Shown here in pieces: positions 16,418 through 25,690 of a DNA stretch of 64,000 nucleotides; positions within the stretch are counted from its first letter, which is position 1, and every line of letters begins with the position of its first letter. Origin of the DNA: Asanoa siamensis. GTDB lineage: Bacteria; Actinomycetota; Actinomycetes; Mycobacteriales; Micromonosporaceae. Location: assembly GCF_016862555.1 (NCBI RefSeq), contig NZ_BONE01000020.1, forward strand, positions 55,651-119,650. Direction: 5' to 3'. The notes under the pieces were generated by a model, which worked only from the letters and a program-made list of their open reading frames with translations, was not told the DNA's origin and made no database searches. A program made the translations under genes and the position numbers.

Positions 16418-19216
16418 TCACGGCCGGAACAGCGTCACTGAGTGGACCGCGCCGACCAGATCCCGAGCCTGCGACCGGATCGGGTACGTGTCGTCGGTGA
16501 GCCAACCGCGCAGCAGGTTCTGCTCGAACGGCCCGCCGAGATCCTCGCTGACCCCTCCGGGCAGCGAGCTCACCGACCGCCAGCCCGCCGCCGTCGCGGT
16601 GGCCACGAACCGGCGGGCCGGCACGAGCCCGACGGTGAACCGGTCCGGCGCGTCGGCCCGCAGCGGATGGCCGGACACGTCGGGCACGTTGTAGCCGCCG
16701 TCGATCGGGATGCCGGGCAGCCCCGGCAGCGGCGAGGTGAACCGGTTGCCCGCCGACGGGACCGTGTACGGCGCACCGAGCGGCGACGGCAGCGTGATCC
16801 GGTGCAGCTTGCCCCAGCGGTAGTCGACCTGGTTCGTGGAGTTGCCGAACGCGGCCGCGAAGGTGTCGCTCGCGGCCAGCGCGAGCGCCTCGCGCAGGCT
16901 GAGCAGCACGAGATAGTCCCGCCGCTCGGCCGCGTCCGCGATGCCCGGCACGGCGAAGAAGTCGATGCCGGACCGGCCCACTCCCCGCCGGGCCTCGAAG
17001 TCGACCAGCAGCCGCCGCAACGCCAGCACGGCGTGGAAGTCGGGGGCCACCGGCAGCGCCGGCGAGATCCGCCGCACGGGGCGGTCGAGCACGTTGCCGA
17101 CGAACCGGCCCCGCCACAGCACGTAGATCGTGGCGGCGACGCTCTCCTAGACCTCCTGCCGGGACGGTGGTTCGAGGCGGCCGGCGCGGTCGCTCGCGTC
17201 GTACCCCTCGGCGATGCCCGTCGGGTAGGTGTGGCGCCACTTCCCGAGCCGGCCGACCGCCTCGACGACCCGCGGATCCCGCGCCAGTGCCGCCAACTCC
17301 GGCGTCCCGCTGCCGGCGGCCCGGTCGAGCGCTCCGGTGATCAACGGTGTGAAGAACTGGCCGTCCAGCGCGGTCACGTCGGCCTGCATCGCGATCACGT
17401 CGTCCGCGGTGACCCGGCCGCGGGCGATCGCGGCGCGGACCATGGCGGTGATCCGGCCGGCCCGGAAACCGTTGTGGAAGAAACTGAGGTAGAAGATGCC
17501 GCCGCCGGGCCGGCGCTGGTCGAGCACGTCGTTGTCGAAGGTGGTGCCGGTCGGGTCGTTGTTCGCCGACACGATGAAGCCGGCGGGCGGGTCGACCACC
17601 TGGGGCAGCTCGTCGAACGGCAGGATCTCGTACGGCAGCGCCTGGTGGGGTTGGGGGTTGCGCACGGGCAGCCACTCGTTGCCGCCGGTGCCGTCGCGCA
17701 ACAGGTAGGGCGGGTTGCCGCGGACGGCGCCCGCCTGCAGGTCCTCGCGGACCGGCACCTCGGCGTTGGTGAAGTAGGCGATGGTGCCGCGCACGTCGGC
17801 GTAGACGAAGTGCTGCCCGCCGAGGTCGAAGTGCTGCAACGCGGCCCGGAAGTCCGTGACGTCACGGGCGAGGTTCATCCGCCGGAACGACTCGACCTCG
17901 GTGGTCGGTGAGAAGCCGGCGTACTGCACCGACAGCGCGGTGCCGGCCGCCGTGTCGACGGTCAGCAGCGGGCCGTTGTTGCGGCGCGGGACGATGAGCG
18001 TACGCGCCGGGATCGCGCCACCGGCGGGCACGACGTCGAGCGCGTCCGTCCGGCCGGGTGCGCGCGGGTTGACCCGGAACGTCTCGTCGATGGCCAGGAC
18101 GGGCTCGAGCCGACCCCTGTAGACAGTGGACAGACCGCTCGGCGAGGCGGTGTCCGCGCGGATCTGCTCGACGAAGGTGTCGGTCACGTCGACGAAGTGC
18201 TGGGTCGAGCCGAACGCGACGGTCCGGTTCTGGCCGAGGATCACGAACGGCACGCCCGGCAGGCTGTCGCCCCGCACGTCGAACCCGCCGCCGGTCAGGT
18301 CGATCGGGTGTGCGATCGCCGGGAACTCCAGGCCCAGGTGCGGGTCGCTGGCCAGGATCGGCCGGCCGGTGGCCGTGTGCCGGCCGCCGATGACCCACGT
18401 GTTCGACCCGCGTTCGCCGGAGCGGTTGAGCGCGGCGGCGATCAGCGGCGCCTGCTCCGCCCGCGCGAGGTAGTCGGCCGCCATCCGGGCGACGCCGGCC
18501 GGGACGTCGCGGGCGGCGGCCGTCGGGCCGCGGGCGGGCGCCGCGGCGGGCCGGCCGGTGGAGTCGAGCACCGGTGAGGCGGTGGTGAACGGCTGGAACG
18601 GCGACAGGTCCCCGAACCACGCGGTGTGCCCGTCGAGGCCCGCCGCGGTGTAGGCCCGCACGGCCGTGGTGCGGTCGATGTCGAGATCGAACGAGAGGCC
18701 GAACGCGAGCCCCTTGGCGACGACCAGGCTGTCCACCGGCGTCCACGCCTGGACCCGGGTGACCTGGGCGGCCGCGTACTGGCCCGGCAGCCGGTTGCGG
18801 GCGATCCAGGCGTTGACCCCCTCGGCGTACGCCCGCAGGGCCTCGCGGGTCGGCGCCGACAGCACCGCCAGCCCGCGCTCGGCCGCCCGCCGCATGCCCA
18901 GCGTGCGCATCTGGACGTCGCTGGGCAGCGCGCTGCCGCCGATCAGCTCGGCCAGGGTCCCGGAGACGCGGCGGCGGGCCACGTCCATTTGGAACAGCCG
19001 GTCGTCGGCGTGCACCCAGCCCTGGAGGAAGAACAGGTCGTGCGCGTTGGTGGTGGTCAGGTGCGGCACTCCGTCGACGTCCCGCACCACCGACGCCGGC
19101 GCCCGGAGCTCGGGCATCCGCTGGTCGGCGTGTGCGGGTGCGGGTGCGGGCGCGACGGCCAGCAGGCCGGCGACGAGGGTGCCCACGGAGAGCAGGGCGA
19201 CGCGGGATCTGCGCAT
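16418..19216 (-). pseudogene. Penicillin acylase-family Ntn hydrolase interrupted by an in-frame amber codon
   Basis: The frame starts at ATG 19216 behind AGGAG and has a signal peptide (residues 1 to about 31, ending APAHA). It carries penicillin-acylase features: HLTTTNAHDLFFLQGWVHADDR, and the autocleavage Gly-Ser pair GSNTWVIGGRH with Ser271 as the presumed N-terminal nucleophile of the beta chain. At codon 690 (17149-17147) there is TAG. The same reading frame then continues without a shift as ESVAATIYVLWRGRF to the natural end at 16418, giving 931 sense codons in all. The family acts on acylated amines such as penicillins or acyl-homoserine lactones outside the cytoplasm. Loss of the last about 242 residues would probably abolish folding. 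Confidence 0.85.
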
Positions 19217-19425
19217 GCGGCGACTCCTCACGGAACGGGGACGGTCACGGGAGGTTCGCCCGCCCGGCGCGGACAGACGGCCGTCGTGATTCACCTCACC
19301 GGGAGCCGTCCAGATCGGGCGGTCGTGCGTATGCGTGGCGAAGGCCGCCGTTGTCCCTGACCCGGCAGCTTTCGGGGGAAATCTGATTACGCTCACCGCC
19401 ATCGATACGGGAACCGAGGAGCGCG

Positions 19426-20400
19426 ATGACCGACGACGGCCACCCCGGCGATCTCGCCGGCGCCTACGCGATCGGCGCCTGCACGCCGGACGAGGAACGA
19501 TCCTTCGCCGCGCACGCCCGCCACTGCGCGGCCTGTGCCGAGGAGGCCGCCGAGCTGAGCCGGGTCGCGGAGTGGGTCGGCACGGCCACCGCGCGCACCC
19601 CGGCGCCGACCCTGCGCACGCGCGTCCTGGCCGCCGCCCGGGCGGCCCGCGCACCGGCCGGCCCGGCCGGCCCCGGTGCGGAGGCGCGGCGGCTCGGCGC
19701 GCTCTACGGCGACCGGGTCAGCGAGCTCGACGGGCTGCTGCGGCGGCTGTCCCGGCCGCAGTGGCTGGTCGCCTCCGGGCCGCACCGCTCGGTCCGGGAC
19801 CTCGTGGTGCACCTGCGCGCCAACGACGCGACCGTCGCGGCGGCGGCCGGGGTCGAGGTCGTGGCGCTCGAGGCGGACCCGCGCGCGGGCTGGCACCGGC
19901 AGGCCGGCGCCATCGTCGACGTCCTCCGTGGGTGGGACGCCGGCCTGGACCGGCCGGTGTCGCTGGCCGGCCGCGCGGCGGTCCGGCGGTCGCTGCGGGA
20001 AGCGCTGGTGCAGCGCGGCTTCGAGACGTGGATCCACGCCGAGGACGTCCGGGTGGTGCTCGGGCTGCCGCCGCGCACGCCGGACGCGCGGCAGCTCGCC
20101 GACATCGCGGACCTCGCCGCGGGACTGCTCCCCCAGGCGATGGCCGCGGCGGGCCGGGCGCGTCCGGCCTGGGCGGTGCGGCTCGTGCTGACGGGCCCGG
20201 GCGGCGGCACACGGCTCGTCGACCTCGCGCCGACGGCAGCGCCCGGCACGGTGGTCGCCGAGGTGACGATGCCGGCGGAGCGCTTCTGCCGGCTGGTGGC
20301 GGGCCGGCTGGCCAGCGCGCCGGACAGCGCCGAGATCGGCGGCGACCGCGGCGCCGCCGTCGACCTCCTCACCGTCGCCGCGACGATGGGTTGTGACTGA
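19426..20400 (+). CDS. Anti-sigma factor zinc-finger domain fused to a mycothiol-dependent isomerase-type domain
   Basis: A 324-residue soluble protein. Residues 1-60 match the ZAS (zf-HC2) anti-sigma fold: DLAGAYAIGACTPDEE followed by HARHCAACAEE, that is His-x3-Cys-x2-Cys. The rest resembles the MDMPI/DinB four-helix fold of mycothiol-dependent maleylpyruvate isomerases (LDGLLRRLSRPQWLVASG, SVRDLVVHL, FETWIHAEDVR). It probably binds and inhibits the sigma factor encoded immediately downstream, and may sense thiol or metal state through the second domain. Its stop overlaps the sigma gene start by 8 bases. The order anti-sigma then sigma is the reverse of the usual one. Confidence 0.8.
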   Translation: MTDDGHPGDLAGAYAIGACTPDEERSFAAHARHCAACAEEAAELSRVAEWVGTATARTPAPTLRTRVLAAARAARAPAGPAGPGAEARRLGALYGDRVSELDGLLRRLSRPQWLVASGPHRSVRDLVVHLRANDATVAAAAGVEVVALEADPRAGWHRQAGAIVDVLRGWDAGLDRPVSLAGRAAVRRSLREALVQRGFETWIHAEDVRVVLGLPPRTPDARQLADIADLAAGLLPQAMAAAGRARPAWAVRLVLTGPGGGTRLVDLAPTAAPGTVVAEVTMPAERFCRLVAGRLASAPDSAEIGGDRGAAVDLLTVAATMGCD

Positions 20401-20974
20401 CGTGCTCGGTCTTCCCGATCCCGACGACGTCCGGCTCCGCGACGGGTTGATAGCCGGCGCCGAGCCGGCCCTCGCGGAGCTCTACGACACCTACGGCCCC
20501 GTCGTCTTCGGGATGGCGCTGCACGTCACCCGCGACCGGGGCGCCGCCGAGGACATCACCCAGGACGTCTTCGTCGACCTGTGGCGGCGGCCGGAGCACT
20601 TCGACCCGCACCGCTCGCCGCTGCGGAGCTGGCTGCTGCTGATCGCCCGGCGCCGCGGCATCGACTGGATCCGCCGCCGCGACGCCCGCGAGAGCGTCCG
20701 ACTGGCCACCATGGACCCGGCGCCGACGCTGCTCGAGGACGACGTGCTCGCCTCGACCGCGCGCAAGCAGGTGCGTAAGGCGATCGCGGACCTGCCGGCA
20801 CCGCACCGGCAGGCGATCCTGCTGGCCTACTACCGCGGGCTGACCTACCGCGAGGTGGCGAAGGAGCTCGACATCCCGGAGGGCACGGCGAAGTGGCGCC
20901 TGCGCAACGCCCTGCGCCGGATCGGCGCCCAGCTCCGCGCGGAGGGCTTCGAGGACCGCTTGAACTTCGAATGA
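20393..20974 (+). CDS. ECF-type RNA polymerase sigma factor
   Basis: A 193-residue sigma-70 family group 4 protein. Region 2 (about 25-95) contains ELYDTYGPVVFGMAL, AEDITQDVFVDLW and SWLLLIARRRGIDWIRRR. Region 4 (about 125-180) contains IADLPAPHRQAILLAYYRGLTYREVAKELDIPEGTAKWRL, the -35-binding helix-turn-helix. The start is GTG 20393, inside the end of the anti-sigma gene, so translation is coupled. No promoter with the sigma's own consensus could be identified. Confidence 0.92.
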   Translation: MTDVLGLPDPDDVRLRDGLIAGAEPALAELYDTYGPVVFGMALHVTRDRGAAEDITQDVFVDLWRRPEHFDPHRSPLRSWLLLIARRRGIDWIRRRDARESVRLATMDPAPTLLEDDVLASTARKQVRKAIADLPAPHRQAILLAYYRGLTYREVAKELDIPEGTAKWRLRNALRRIGAQLRAEGFEDRLNFE

Positions 20975-21006
20975 GACATGGCGATATGCGGATACGACCA
21001 CCGAAA

Positions 21007-21021
21007 TGGAAATTACTTTCA
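21007..21021. promoter_or_regulatory. Upstream Zur box
   Basis: TGGAAATTACTTTCA matches the actinobacterial Zur consensus TGAAAATGATTTTCA at 12 of 15 positions. It lies just upstream of the -35 hexamer of the zinc transporter promoter. Confidence 0.5.
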
Positions 21022-21027
21022 TAACCC

Positions 21028-21057
21028 TTGTGCGTACGCGTCGGGGTCGTCTAGCGT
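21028..21057 (+). promoter_or_regulatory. Promoter of the zinc ABC transporter
   Basis: TTGTGC (21028-21033), an 18-base spacer and TAGCGT (21052-21057). It is flanked on both sides by Zur-type boxes. Confidence 0.5.
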
Positions 21058-21068
21058 TTCGCTGGTAA

Positions 21069-21083
21069 TGAACATCATTATCA
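21069..21083. promoter_or_regulatory. Zur operator over the transcription start region
   Basis: Read on the minus strand it is TGATAATGATGTTCA, matching TGAAAATGATTTTCA at 13 of 15 positions. The core TAATGA-ACA-TCATTA is a perfect inverted repeat. It lies 12 bases after the -10 box, where bound Zur would block transcription when zinc is plentiful. Confidence 0.7.
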
Positions 21084-21103
21084 GTTAGAGGGTGGCGGTT
21101 CCG

Positions 21104-21918
21104 GTGGTTCACACACGCGCGGGTCTGGTCGGCGCGGGGCTGTTGTCGGTGGCGTTGTTGGCCTCGGCGTGCGGATCGGCGGCGCCGCGGTCACCGTCAC
21201 CTCGATCATCAGCGACCCGTCGGCCGACCCGCACTCCTACGAGGCCAACACCCGCACCCAGCTCGCGCTCTCCCAGGCCGACCTGGTCGTCGAGAACGGC
21301 GGTGGCTACGACGACTTCGTCGACACCATGCTGAAGTCGGCCGACAGCGACGCGAAGGTGCTCAACGCCGTCACGATCTCCGGCAAGGGCGGGGAGGATC
21401 TCAACGAGCACGTCTGGTACGACCTGCCGTCGATGGGCAAGCTGGCCGACGAGGTCGGCAGGGCGCTGTCCGAAAGGGACTCCGGCAAGGCCGCTACGTT
21501 CACCGCCAACGTCGCGACGTTCAAGCAGAAGCTGCGGGCGTTGGAGCAGACCGAGACCGAGATCAAGGCCGCGCACGGCGGCGCCGGTGTCGCCGTCACG
21601 GAGCCCGTCCCGCTCTATCTGCTCGAGGCCTGCGGGCTGACCGACAGGACGCCCGCGGAGTTCAGCGAGGCGATCGAGGAGGGCACCGACGTGCCGGCCG
21701 CCGTGCTCCAGGACACCCTCGACCTGTTCACCGGCAAGCGGGTCGCGCTGCTGGCCTACAACGAGCAGACCACCGGCCCCGAGACCGAGAAGGTGCTCCA
21801 GGCGGCCAAGGACAACCAGGTCGGCGTCGTGCCGGTGACCGAGACGCTGCCCGCGGGCTCGGACTACGTGACGTGGATGGGCGCGAATCTGGCCGCGGTC
21901 AAGACGGCGCTGGGCTGA
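21104..21918 (+). pseudogene. Zinc ABC transporter binding lipoprotein, frame broken near the N-terminus
   Basis: GTG 21104, behind GAGGGTGG, opens a lipoprotein signal (GLVGAGLLSVALLASACGSA), but this frame runs into foreign composition at about 21180. The mature ZnuA-like domain (AAVTVTSIISDPSADPHSYE, VVENGGGYDDFVDTM, EHVWYDLPSMGKLADEV, QTTGPETEKVL) continues in another frame from 21169 to the stop at 21918. Compared with the family, about 25-30 residues between the lipobox and VTVTSII are missing as well. The repeated GGATCGGCGG-like bases around 21172 suggest deletion between short repeats. As written, the product would not be made as a lipoprotein. Confidence 0.8.
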
Positions 21919-22686
21919 TGCTGGAGCTCGCCGGCGCCGGTTTGCGCATCGGGCGCCGCCACCTCTGGTCGGGGCTGGACCTGCGCGTCGAGCCCGGCGA
22001 GTTCGTCGCCGTGCTCGGCGCGAACGGTTCGGGCAAGACCAGCCTGGTGCGGGCAGTGCTTGGCACGAGGCGGCTGAGCACGGGCACGGTCCGGGTGGCC
22101 GGCGGGCCGCCGCGGCGCGGCGCACGCGAGATCGGCTACGTGCCGCAGCAGCGCCGCATCGACCCGTTGACGCCGCTGCGCGCGCGCGACGTGGTCGGCC
22201 AGGGCCCTCGACGGGCACCGGTGGGGCCTGGGCCGCGCCCGGGGTCGCGCCGCGACGGTCGACGCGGCCCTGGCGGAGGTCGGCGCCGCCGAGTTCGCGG
22301 ACCAGCCCATCGGGCTGCTCTCCGGCGGCGAGCAGCAACGGGTCCGGATCGCCCAGGCGCTCGTCGCCGACCCGCGGCTGCTGCTCTGCGACGAGCCGCT
22401 GCTCTCGCTGGACCTGGCCAGCCAGCGCACGATCACGGCCCTGGTCGACCGGCGCCGCCGGCGCAGCGGCACCGCCGTGCTGTTCGTGACGCACGAGATC
22501 AACCCGGTGCTGCCCTATGTGGACCGGGTGCTCTATCTGGCCGGCGGCGGCTTCCAGGTCGGCACGGTCGAGGAGGTGTTCACGTCGGCGGCCCTGAGCC
22601 GGCTCTACGGCGTACCCGTCGAGGTGGTCAGGGTCAACGGGCGGATCCTGGTGGCCGGCATACCCGCGGCGGACGAGCATGGCTGA
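21918..22686 (+). pseudogene. Zinc ABC transporter ATPase with a single-base frameshift
   Basis: The ATG overlaps the preceding stop (TGATG). Frame one gives an ABC ATPase N-half with Walker A GANGSGKTS (about residues 34-42) and the Q-loop region EIGYVPQQRR, up to DVVGQG near 22205. The second half resumes one base later with LDGHRWGLG and contains the signature SGGEQQRVRIAQAL, Walker B LLLCDEPLLSLD and the H-loop FVTHEIN, ending at TGA 22686. One extra base in GGGCCC (22202-22207) explains the break. Neither half alone can be a functional ATPase. Confidence 0.85.
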
Positions 22687-23578
22687 CGGCGTCTGGGGGC
22701 AGGTCTTCGACTTCGCCGACTACGGGCAGCTCCTCGGGCTCGTGCACAACTCGCTGGCGGCCGGCGCGGTGCTCGGCGTGGTCGGCGGGCTGATCAGCAC
22801 GTTCGTGATGATGCGCGACCTGCCGTTCGCCGTGCACAGCATCAGCGAGCTCTCCTTCGCGGGCGCCTCCGGCGCGCTGCTGTTCGGCGCGAACGTCGTG
22901 CTCGGCTCGCTGACCGGGTCCCTGCTGGCGGCGCTGGTGATCGGGCTGCTCGGCACTCGGGCCCGCGACCGCAACTCCGTGATCGGCGTGCTGATGCCGT
23001 TCGGGCTCGGCCTCGGCGTGCTCTTCCTGGCGCTCTACAAGGGACGCTCGGCCAACAAGTTCGGCTTGCTCACCGGCCAGATCGTCGCGGTCGACACACC
23101 GCAGCTGTCCTGGCTCCTGGTCACCTCCGCGGTCGTCGTGGTCGCCCTCGCGGTGGTCTGGCGGCCGCTCGCCTTCGCCAGCACCGACCCGGAGCTGGCC
23201 GCCGCCCGCGGCGTGCCGGTCGCCGCGCTGTCCACGGTCTTCATGGTGCTGCTGGGCCTGACGGTCGCGATGTCGGTGCAGATCGTCGGCGCCCTGCTCG
23301 TGCTCAGCGTCGTCTGCACGCCGGCCGCCGCGGCCATGCGGGTCACCGCCGCGCCCCGGCTGGTCGCGCTGCTCAGCGTCGTCTTCGCCACGACCTCGGT
23401 GCTCGGCGGCATCCTGCTGGCACTCGGCAGCACGATCCCGATCAGCCCGTACGTCACGACGATCTCCTTCCTGATCTACGTCGGGTGCCGGATCGCCGGC
23501 GCGTGGCGGCAACGGCGGGGATGGGTCCGATTCGTTCAATACCCGCGCGCCCGCCGGGCCGTACCGTCGCGGTCATGA
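22679..23578 (+). CDS. Zinc ABC transporter permease (ZnuB-like)
   Basis: A 299-residue intact membrane protein with about 8-9 helices of the ABC-3 permease family: GVVGGLISTFVMMRDLPFAVHSISELSFAGASGALLFG, LLTGQIVAVDTPQLSWLLV and VQIVGALLVLSVVCTPAAAAMRVT. It is the last gene of the Zur-controlled importer and starts 8 bases inside the end of the ATPase gene. Its intact state beside two broken partners is informative: either the breaks are recent or they are sequence errors. The last about 25 residues overlap the promoter of the next gene. Confidence 0.9.
   Translation: MADGVWGQVFDFADYGQLLGLVHNSLAAGAVLGVVGGLISTFVMMRDLPFAVHSISELSFAGASGALLFGANVVLGSLTGSLLAALVIGLLGTRARDRNSVIGVLMPFGLGLGVLFLALYKGRSANKFGLLTGQIVAVDTPQLSWLLVTSAVVVVALAVVWRPLAFASTDPELAAARGVPVAALSTVFMVLLGLTVAMSVQIVGALLVLSVVCTPAAAAMRVTAAPRLVALLSVVFATTSVLGGILLALGSTIPISPYVTTISFLIYVGCRIAGAWRQRRGWVRFVQYPRARRAVPSRS
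23562..23567 (+). promoter_or_regulatory. -10 box TACCGT inside the permease gene end
   Basis: TACCGT ends 7 bases before ATG 23575, the leaderless start of the following gene. The promoter is embedded in the last codons of the permease. Confidence 0.5.
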
Positions 23579-24447
23579 ACGAGCGATTCCACGCGGGACG
23601 GGAGTTCCTGCGGCGCGAGGGCCGGCTTCTGGAGCGACGGCTGTTCGCCACCTGCTTCGAGGGCGCGTCCGGCCGAGGCGTGATCGAGGCCCTGCGCGGC
23701 TACGCCAACGACGACGGTGGCTTCGGCCACGGGCTCGAGCCCGACAAGCGCTGCCCGGCCAGCCTGCCGATCGACGTCGAGTGCGCGCTGGCGGCGATGG
23801 CGACGGCGGGCGTCACCGACGAGCCGATGATCCAGCGGGCCTGCGACTATCTCGCCGGCGTCTCGACCGGCGGGGCGGTGCCGCTGGCGTTCCCGGTGAT
23901 CGAGGGATACCCGCGCGCCGAGCACTGGGCGGCCTGGGCCTACGAACCCGACGTCAACCCCACCGCCGGGATCGCCGGCCTGCTGTACGAGTTGGGGGTC
24001 GCGCACCCGTGGCTGGCGGAGGCCGCCACATACACGTGGTCCCGGCTCGACGAGGCGACGCTGCCGACCGACGCCCACGCCCTGCGTACCCTCCTGACGT
24101 TCCTCGCGCACACCCCGGAGCGCGACCGGGCGACGGCGGCGGCCGCCACGGTCCGCGCCGCCCTCACCTCGGCCGCCTACTTCAACCTCGACCCGGCGGA
24201 CGACAGCTACGGCCTCTCCCCGCTGACCGTGGCCCCGTCGGCCGACAGCCGCTGGCGGGCGCTCTTCGCCGACGAGGTCATCGAGGCCCACCTCGACCGG
24301 ATGGAACGCGACCAGCAACCCGACGGCGGCTGGCCGATCGCCTGGGACCCGCCCGGCGCGGCCGCCCGCACGGAATGGCGCGGCATCGTGACCCTGGCCA
24401 ACCTGCGGACCCTCGTCTCGTACGGCCGGATCGTGTTGGACGGGTGA
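23575..24447 (+). CDS. Alpha/alpha-toroid (prenyltransferase/squalene-oxidase repeat) protein
   Basis: A 290-residue soluble protein made of toroid-type repeats, including QW-like motifs DDGGFGHGLEPD near the N-terminus and QQPDGGWPIAWDP near the C-terminus. Such proteins are found in actinobacteria as stand-alone terpenoid-cyclase-like toroids of unknown function; the DXDD motif of true class II cyclases is not evident. The ATG overlaps the permease stop (ATGA), but a -10 box 7 bases upstream indicates its own leaderless transcript. Confidence 0.75.
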   Translation: MNERFHAGREFLRREGRLLERRLFATCFEGASGRGVIEALRGYANDDGGFGHGLEPDKRCPASLPIDVECALAAMATAGVTDEPMIQRACDYLAGVSTGGAVPLAFPVIEGYPRAEHWAAWAYEPDVNPTAGIAGLLYELGVAHPWLAEAATYTWSRLDEATLPTDAHALRTLLTFLAHTPERDRATAAAATVRAALTSAAYFNLDPADDSYGLSPLTVAPSADSRWRALFADEVIEAHLDRMERDQQPDGGWPIAWDPPGAAARTEWRGIVTLANLRTLVSYGRIVLDG

Positions 24448-24478
24448 CGCGGCCCGCCGCCGTGCGATGGTGGATCAC

Positions 24479-24805
24479 ATGACCCAGGAGCAGCCGCCGG
24501 CCGCGATCGGCACCTTCATCGACGCGACCAACGCGGGCGACACCGAGGCGTTCGTCGCGGCCTTCACCGACGACGCCTACGTCCGCGACTACGGCCGCGA
24601 GTTCACCGGGCACGACGGTGTCCGCAGTTGGGACAGCACCGACAACATCGGGGTCGGGATGCGGTTCGAACTGCTCTCGTGGACCGCGGCCGGCGGCGAC
24701 GCCTACGTGATCACCATCCGCGCGACGAGCCGGCGGTTCAACGGCACCGGCGACATGCGAGTGACGCTGCGCGACGGCCTCATCTCCCGGCTCGAGATCG
24801 GCTGA
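24479..24805 (+). CDS. NTF2-like/SnoaL-fold small protein
   Basis: A 108-residue protein (112 if the upstream ATG 24467 is used). The pattern IGTFIDATNAGDTEAFVAAFTDDAYVRDYGREFTG and GDMRVTLRDGLISRLEI is typical of nuclear-transport-factor-2-like SnoaL domains. These folds serve as small isomerases, cyclases or ligand-binding proteins, and the present one has no identifiable substrate. GATGGT 7 bases before ATG 24479 supports this start as leaderless. Confidence 0.8.
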   Translation: MTQEQPPAAIGTFIDATNAGDTEAFVAAFTDDAYVRDYGREFTGHDGVRSWDSTDNIGVGMRFELLSWTAAGGDAYVITIRATSRRFNGTGDMRVTLRDGLISRLEIG

Positions 24806-24903
24806 GCCGGCATCCACAGCATTTCCGCAGCTTCCAGTGGTCGCGCGGACCGGGAGCATGGGTTAACGTGAGGGCTCCATAGCCCCCGATCCCCCCGGGA
24901 ACC

Positions 24904-25590
24904 ATGACTCTCTGTAAAGACGAAGCCTGTCACGTCATAGAGGTCGGCGCGATCCGTCCGGCGCTGGTGCGCGCCGCGCGGCTGTTCGCGGAGACGGTGC
25001 TCGTGCCGACAGGGCTCCTCTACCTGATCCTGCACACCGCCGGGTTGCTTCCCGCCCTGCTGTCCGTCCTGGGGTGGTGTGCGCTCACGGTGGGCATCCG
25101 CTTCATCGCGGGCCGTCACCTTCCCGGCACGCTGCTCGTCTGCGCCGGCGCCCTCTGCGCCCGCGCCCTGGTGGCCCTGGCGCTGTCCAGCGCCCTGGTC
25201 TACTTCGTGCAGCCGGTGATCGCCTCGGTGTTCATGGCGATCCTGTTCCTCGGCAGCGCCCTGCTCGGGCGGCCGATCACGATGCGGCTGGCCCGCGACT
25301 TCGTCTCGCTGCCGGTGGCGCTGCAGACCCACCCGGGGCTGCGCCGCGTGTTCATCCAGACGGCCGCCCTCTGGGGCCTCGGCCGGCTGGTCGACGCCGG
25401 CATGAGCATCGGGTTCCTGCACATGGGCCTGGACTTCGCGGTGCTCTCCCGGGGCGTGTTCAGCAGCCTGCTGACGGTCGTGATGATCGGCGTCTGCGCC
25501 GCCTGGGGCATCCGCAGCCTGCGCCGGATGCCGGACGTGACGTTCCGGTTCGGCCGCCGGCCGGCCGCCCCCGCTGCCGTTCCGGCCTGA
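24904..25590 (+). CDS. Integral membrane protein, VC0807-like
   Basis: A 228-residue protein with about six transmembrane segments. The central part, VFMAILFLGSALLGRPITMRLARDF, resembles the VC0807 family, membrane proteins of unknown function common in actinobacteria. The N-terminus carries two Cys (residues 4 and 9) before the first helix. The 98-bp upstream gap shows no clear promoter. Function unknown. Confidence 0.65.
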   Translation: MTLCKDEACHVIEVGAIRPALVRAARLFAETVLVPTGLLYLILHTAGLLPALLSVLGWCALTVGIRFIAGRHLPGTLLVCAGALCARALVALALSSALVYFVQPVIASVFMAILFLGSALLGRPITMRLARDFVSLPVALQTHPGLRRVFIQTAALWGLGRLVDAGMSIGFLHMGLDFAVLSRGVFSSLLTVVMIGVCAAWGIRSLRRMPDVTFRFGRRPAAPAAVPA

Positions 25591-25651
25591 TGCCCGCATA
25601 GCGCTCTCTTCGCTCGCCCGAATCAGCCCCGCGGCGCCGTTTTCGTCTGCA

Positions 25652-25663
25652 TGCAATCGTATG
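25652..25663. promoter_or_regulatory. LacI-type operator TGCAATCGTATG at the lacI-like gene
   Basis: The 12-bp core is identical, in reverse complement, to 31813-31824 upstream of the sugar importer. It covers the -35 position of the TACGGT promoter, so the regulator should repress itself. Confidence 0.65.
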
Positions 25664-25678
25664 ACCGCATCGACGGGG

Positions 25679-25684
25679 TACGGT
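25679..25684 (+). promoter_or_regulatory. -10 box TACGGT of the leaderless LacI-type regulator
   Basis: TACGGT ends 6 bases before ATG 25691. It favours 25691 over the in-frame upstream ATG 25661, which lies inside the operator. Confidence 0.55.
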
Positions 25685-25690
25685 GCTCGC

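Noticed and set aside
17147..17149. Amber codon as a pyrrolysine site
   Set aside because: No Pyl synthetase or tRNA is seen, and TAG is used as an ordinary stop in other genes here (for example at 1016 and 48746).
13554..17675. A 1373-residue open frame on the minus strand
   Set aside because: It is antisense to the hydrolase and S41-like genes and in part to the acylase. The product is Arg/Gly/Pro/Ala-rich without domains, typical for the shadow of GC-rich genes.
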